Source: Gammaproteobacteria bacterium UBA7376 | Lineage (GTDB): Bacteria > Pseudomonadota > Gammaproteobacteria > Pseudomonadales > Azotimanducaceae | NCBI GenBank assembly: GCA_002470275.1 | Contig: DKNY01000033.1 | Span: forward strand, 40,715-56,833 | Length of the DNA: 16,119 nucleotides | Direction of reading: 5' to 3' | Shown here: in pieces, positions 15,554 through 16,119 of the stretch | Layout: every line of letters begins with the position of its first letter | Position numbering within the stretch: position 1 is the first letter of the stretch | The notes under the pieces: model-generated | What the model was told of the DNA's origin: nothing | What the model saw: the letters and a program-made list of their open reading frames with translations, nothing else | The model's database searches: none | Program-made: the position numbers and the translations under genes

Positions 15554-15877
15554 ATGTCTACAAATAACAAGCCCGTCTGCAAAGTATGCCTCCAGATCAG
15601 GTATTTCCTGTTGGTCGCGGTGCCCTTGCTCGTCCTTATTGGTGTTCAGGGCGATGTCCCTGTCCTATCGGTTCCTATTCATGAGCTTGCTGCCAACGGC
15701 GCGATGCTTTTCTTTCTTGGCGCTTTGGCTTGGCGCATCTATGAATATAAGGCCGACAATCAAAAACGCGCAGATCGTCTGGCTAGACGCCTCGATGAAA
15801 TAGACTTGGAAATAGAGCAGGAGCGCCTTGCGGAGCAAGAAAAGCGTGAGGCCGACCTAGCGAACACCCCCAAGTAA
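15554..15877 (+). CDS. Small two-helix membrane protein with coiled-coil tail, unknown
   Basis: I do not recognise this 107-residue protein. It has a short N-terminus with a CxxC pair (Cys9, Cys12; PVCKVC) and two membrane helices (about 17-31, YFLLVAVPLLVLIGV, and about 46-64, LAANGAMLFFLGALAW). A charged, Arg/Glu-rich coiled coil makes up the tail (about 68-103, RRLDEIDLEIEQERLAEQEK). It starts 29 bases after the fliD stop with an excellent GGAGG (15544-15548) five bases before ATG, so it is probably co-transcribed with fliD. It occupies the place where fliS is commonly found but is not a FliS-type helical chaperone. Both termini are probably cytoplasmic. A flagellar role is inferred from position only. 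Confidence 0.85.
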   Translation: MSTNNKPVCKVCLQIRYFLLVAVPLLVLIGVQGDVPVLSVPIHELAANGAMLFFLGALAWRIYEYKADNQKRADRLARRLDEIDLEIEQERLAEQEKREADLANTPK

Positions 15878-16119
15878 TTCCCGGCGCCGCTGTAGGCGGT
15901 ACACTGTACCCCGGACTCTATTCACATAGCCCAACCCCCATTGATCATCAGAGCCGCCGCGCACGCGACGCCGCGAGCCGTGCACCATCTGTAGTAAATA
16001 CCCCCACTCTATGACTGACCACAGTTCGTTACCCCTGCAGTGTGTGTGGGGGGAGGTCAAAACAACCGTCTTGGCAGGACAGTGTAATTTAGCACTTAAG
16101 GACGGCAAGACGATGCGGC
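15857..16119 (-). pseudogene. Degenerate C-terminus resembling a formylglycine-generating-enzyme (SUMF1) domain
   Basis: A minus-strand frame open from the window edge to a TAG at 15857 shows, in order, GNELWSVIEW, GSRRRVRGGS, YVNRVRGTVYRL and a terminal LLGGVR. SUMF1-type proteins end with GNVWEW, then (S)RRVLRGGSW, then RSANRxR and LGFR. The order and spacing agree roughly, but key residues are wrong: an insertion within WEW, a missing Leu, and no Trp after RGGS. The upstream part (HCPAKTVVLTSPHTHC) is unlike the family. A second frame near the end reads GAGNYLGVF, suggesting indels. No good start or ribosome-binding site is visible in the window. It overlaps the end of the convergent membrane-protein gene by 21 bases. 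It could be a gene relic, a partial divergent gene, or chance. Confidence 0.33.
15898..15910. repeat. Perfect palindrome downstream of the small membrane-protein gene
   Basis: GGTACACTGTACC is a perfect 6+1+6 inverted repeat 21 bases after the stop at 15877. The stem is too short and there is no U-tract, so it is a poor terminator; it could be an operator or chance. Confidence 0.25.

Overview
The window is a polar-type flagellar gene cluster. The gene order (FleQ/FlrA-like regulator, FleR/FlrC-like regulator, fliEFGHIJ, fliK, fliLMNO) is the arrangement known from Pseudomonas and Vibrio. The G+C content is moderate to high, and RpoN (sigma54) and FliA (sigma28) promoter sequences can be read directly. 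Together these point to a gammaproteobacterium, probably a free-living aquatic one; I cannot name a genus.

Layout. From about 13.64 kb down to 0.84 kb, thirteen flagellar genes lie on the minus strand and are transcribed toward position 1. First come two bacterial enhancer-binding proteins (12561-13637 and 10907-12391). Then come the basal-body, MS-ring, switch and export-ATPase genes fliE, F, G, H, I, J. A 118-bp gap with a near-consensus sigma54 promoter follows, then fliK, L, M, N, O. Where fliP would be expected after fliO, the window instead ends in a partial unknown helical coiled-coil gene (1-722). On the plus strand, a divergent 507-bp control region (13638-14144) with a sigma54 and a sigma28 promoter leads into fliD, then a small two-helix membrane protein of unknown function. 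The right edge (15857-16119, minus strand) carries what looks like a degraded C-terminus of a formylglycine-generating-enzyme (SUMF1) domain.

How it fits together. The FleQ/FlrA-like activator sits at the top. A sigma54 promoter lies just upstream of the FleR/FlrC-like gene, and further sigma54 promoters precede fliK and fliD, so an RpoN cascade can be traced in sequence. FliA would add late expression of fliD. FliE/F form the rod junction and MS ring, FliG/M/N the switch, FliH/I/J the export ATPase complex, FliK controls hook length, FliL is stator-associated, FliO helps assemble the export gate, and FliD is the filament cap.

Main departures from the textbook cluster: the FleQ-like protein lacks its N-terminal domain; the FleR-like protein has a receiver without a phospho-acceptor, and no FleS/FlrB kinase gene lies between the two regulators; the FliM CheY-binding segment and GGxG motif are altered; fliP and fliS are missing from their usual places; and two unknown proteins sit in the cluster.
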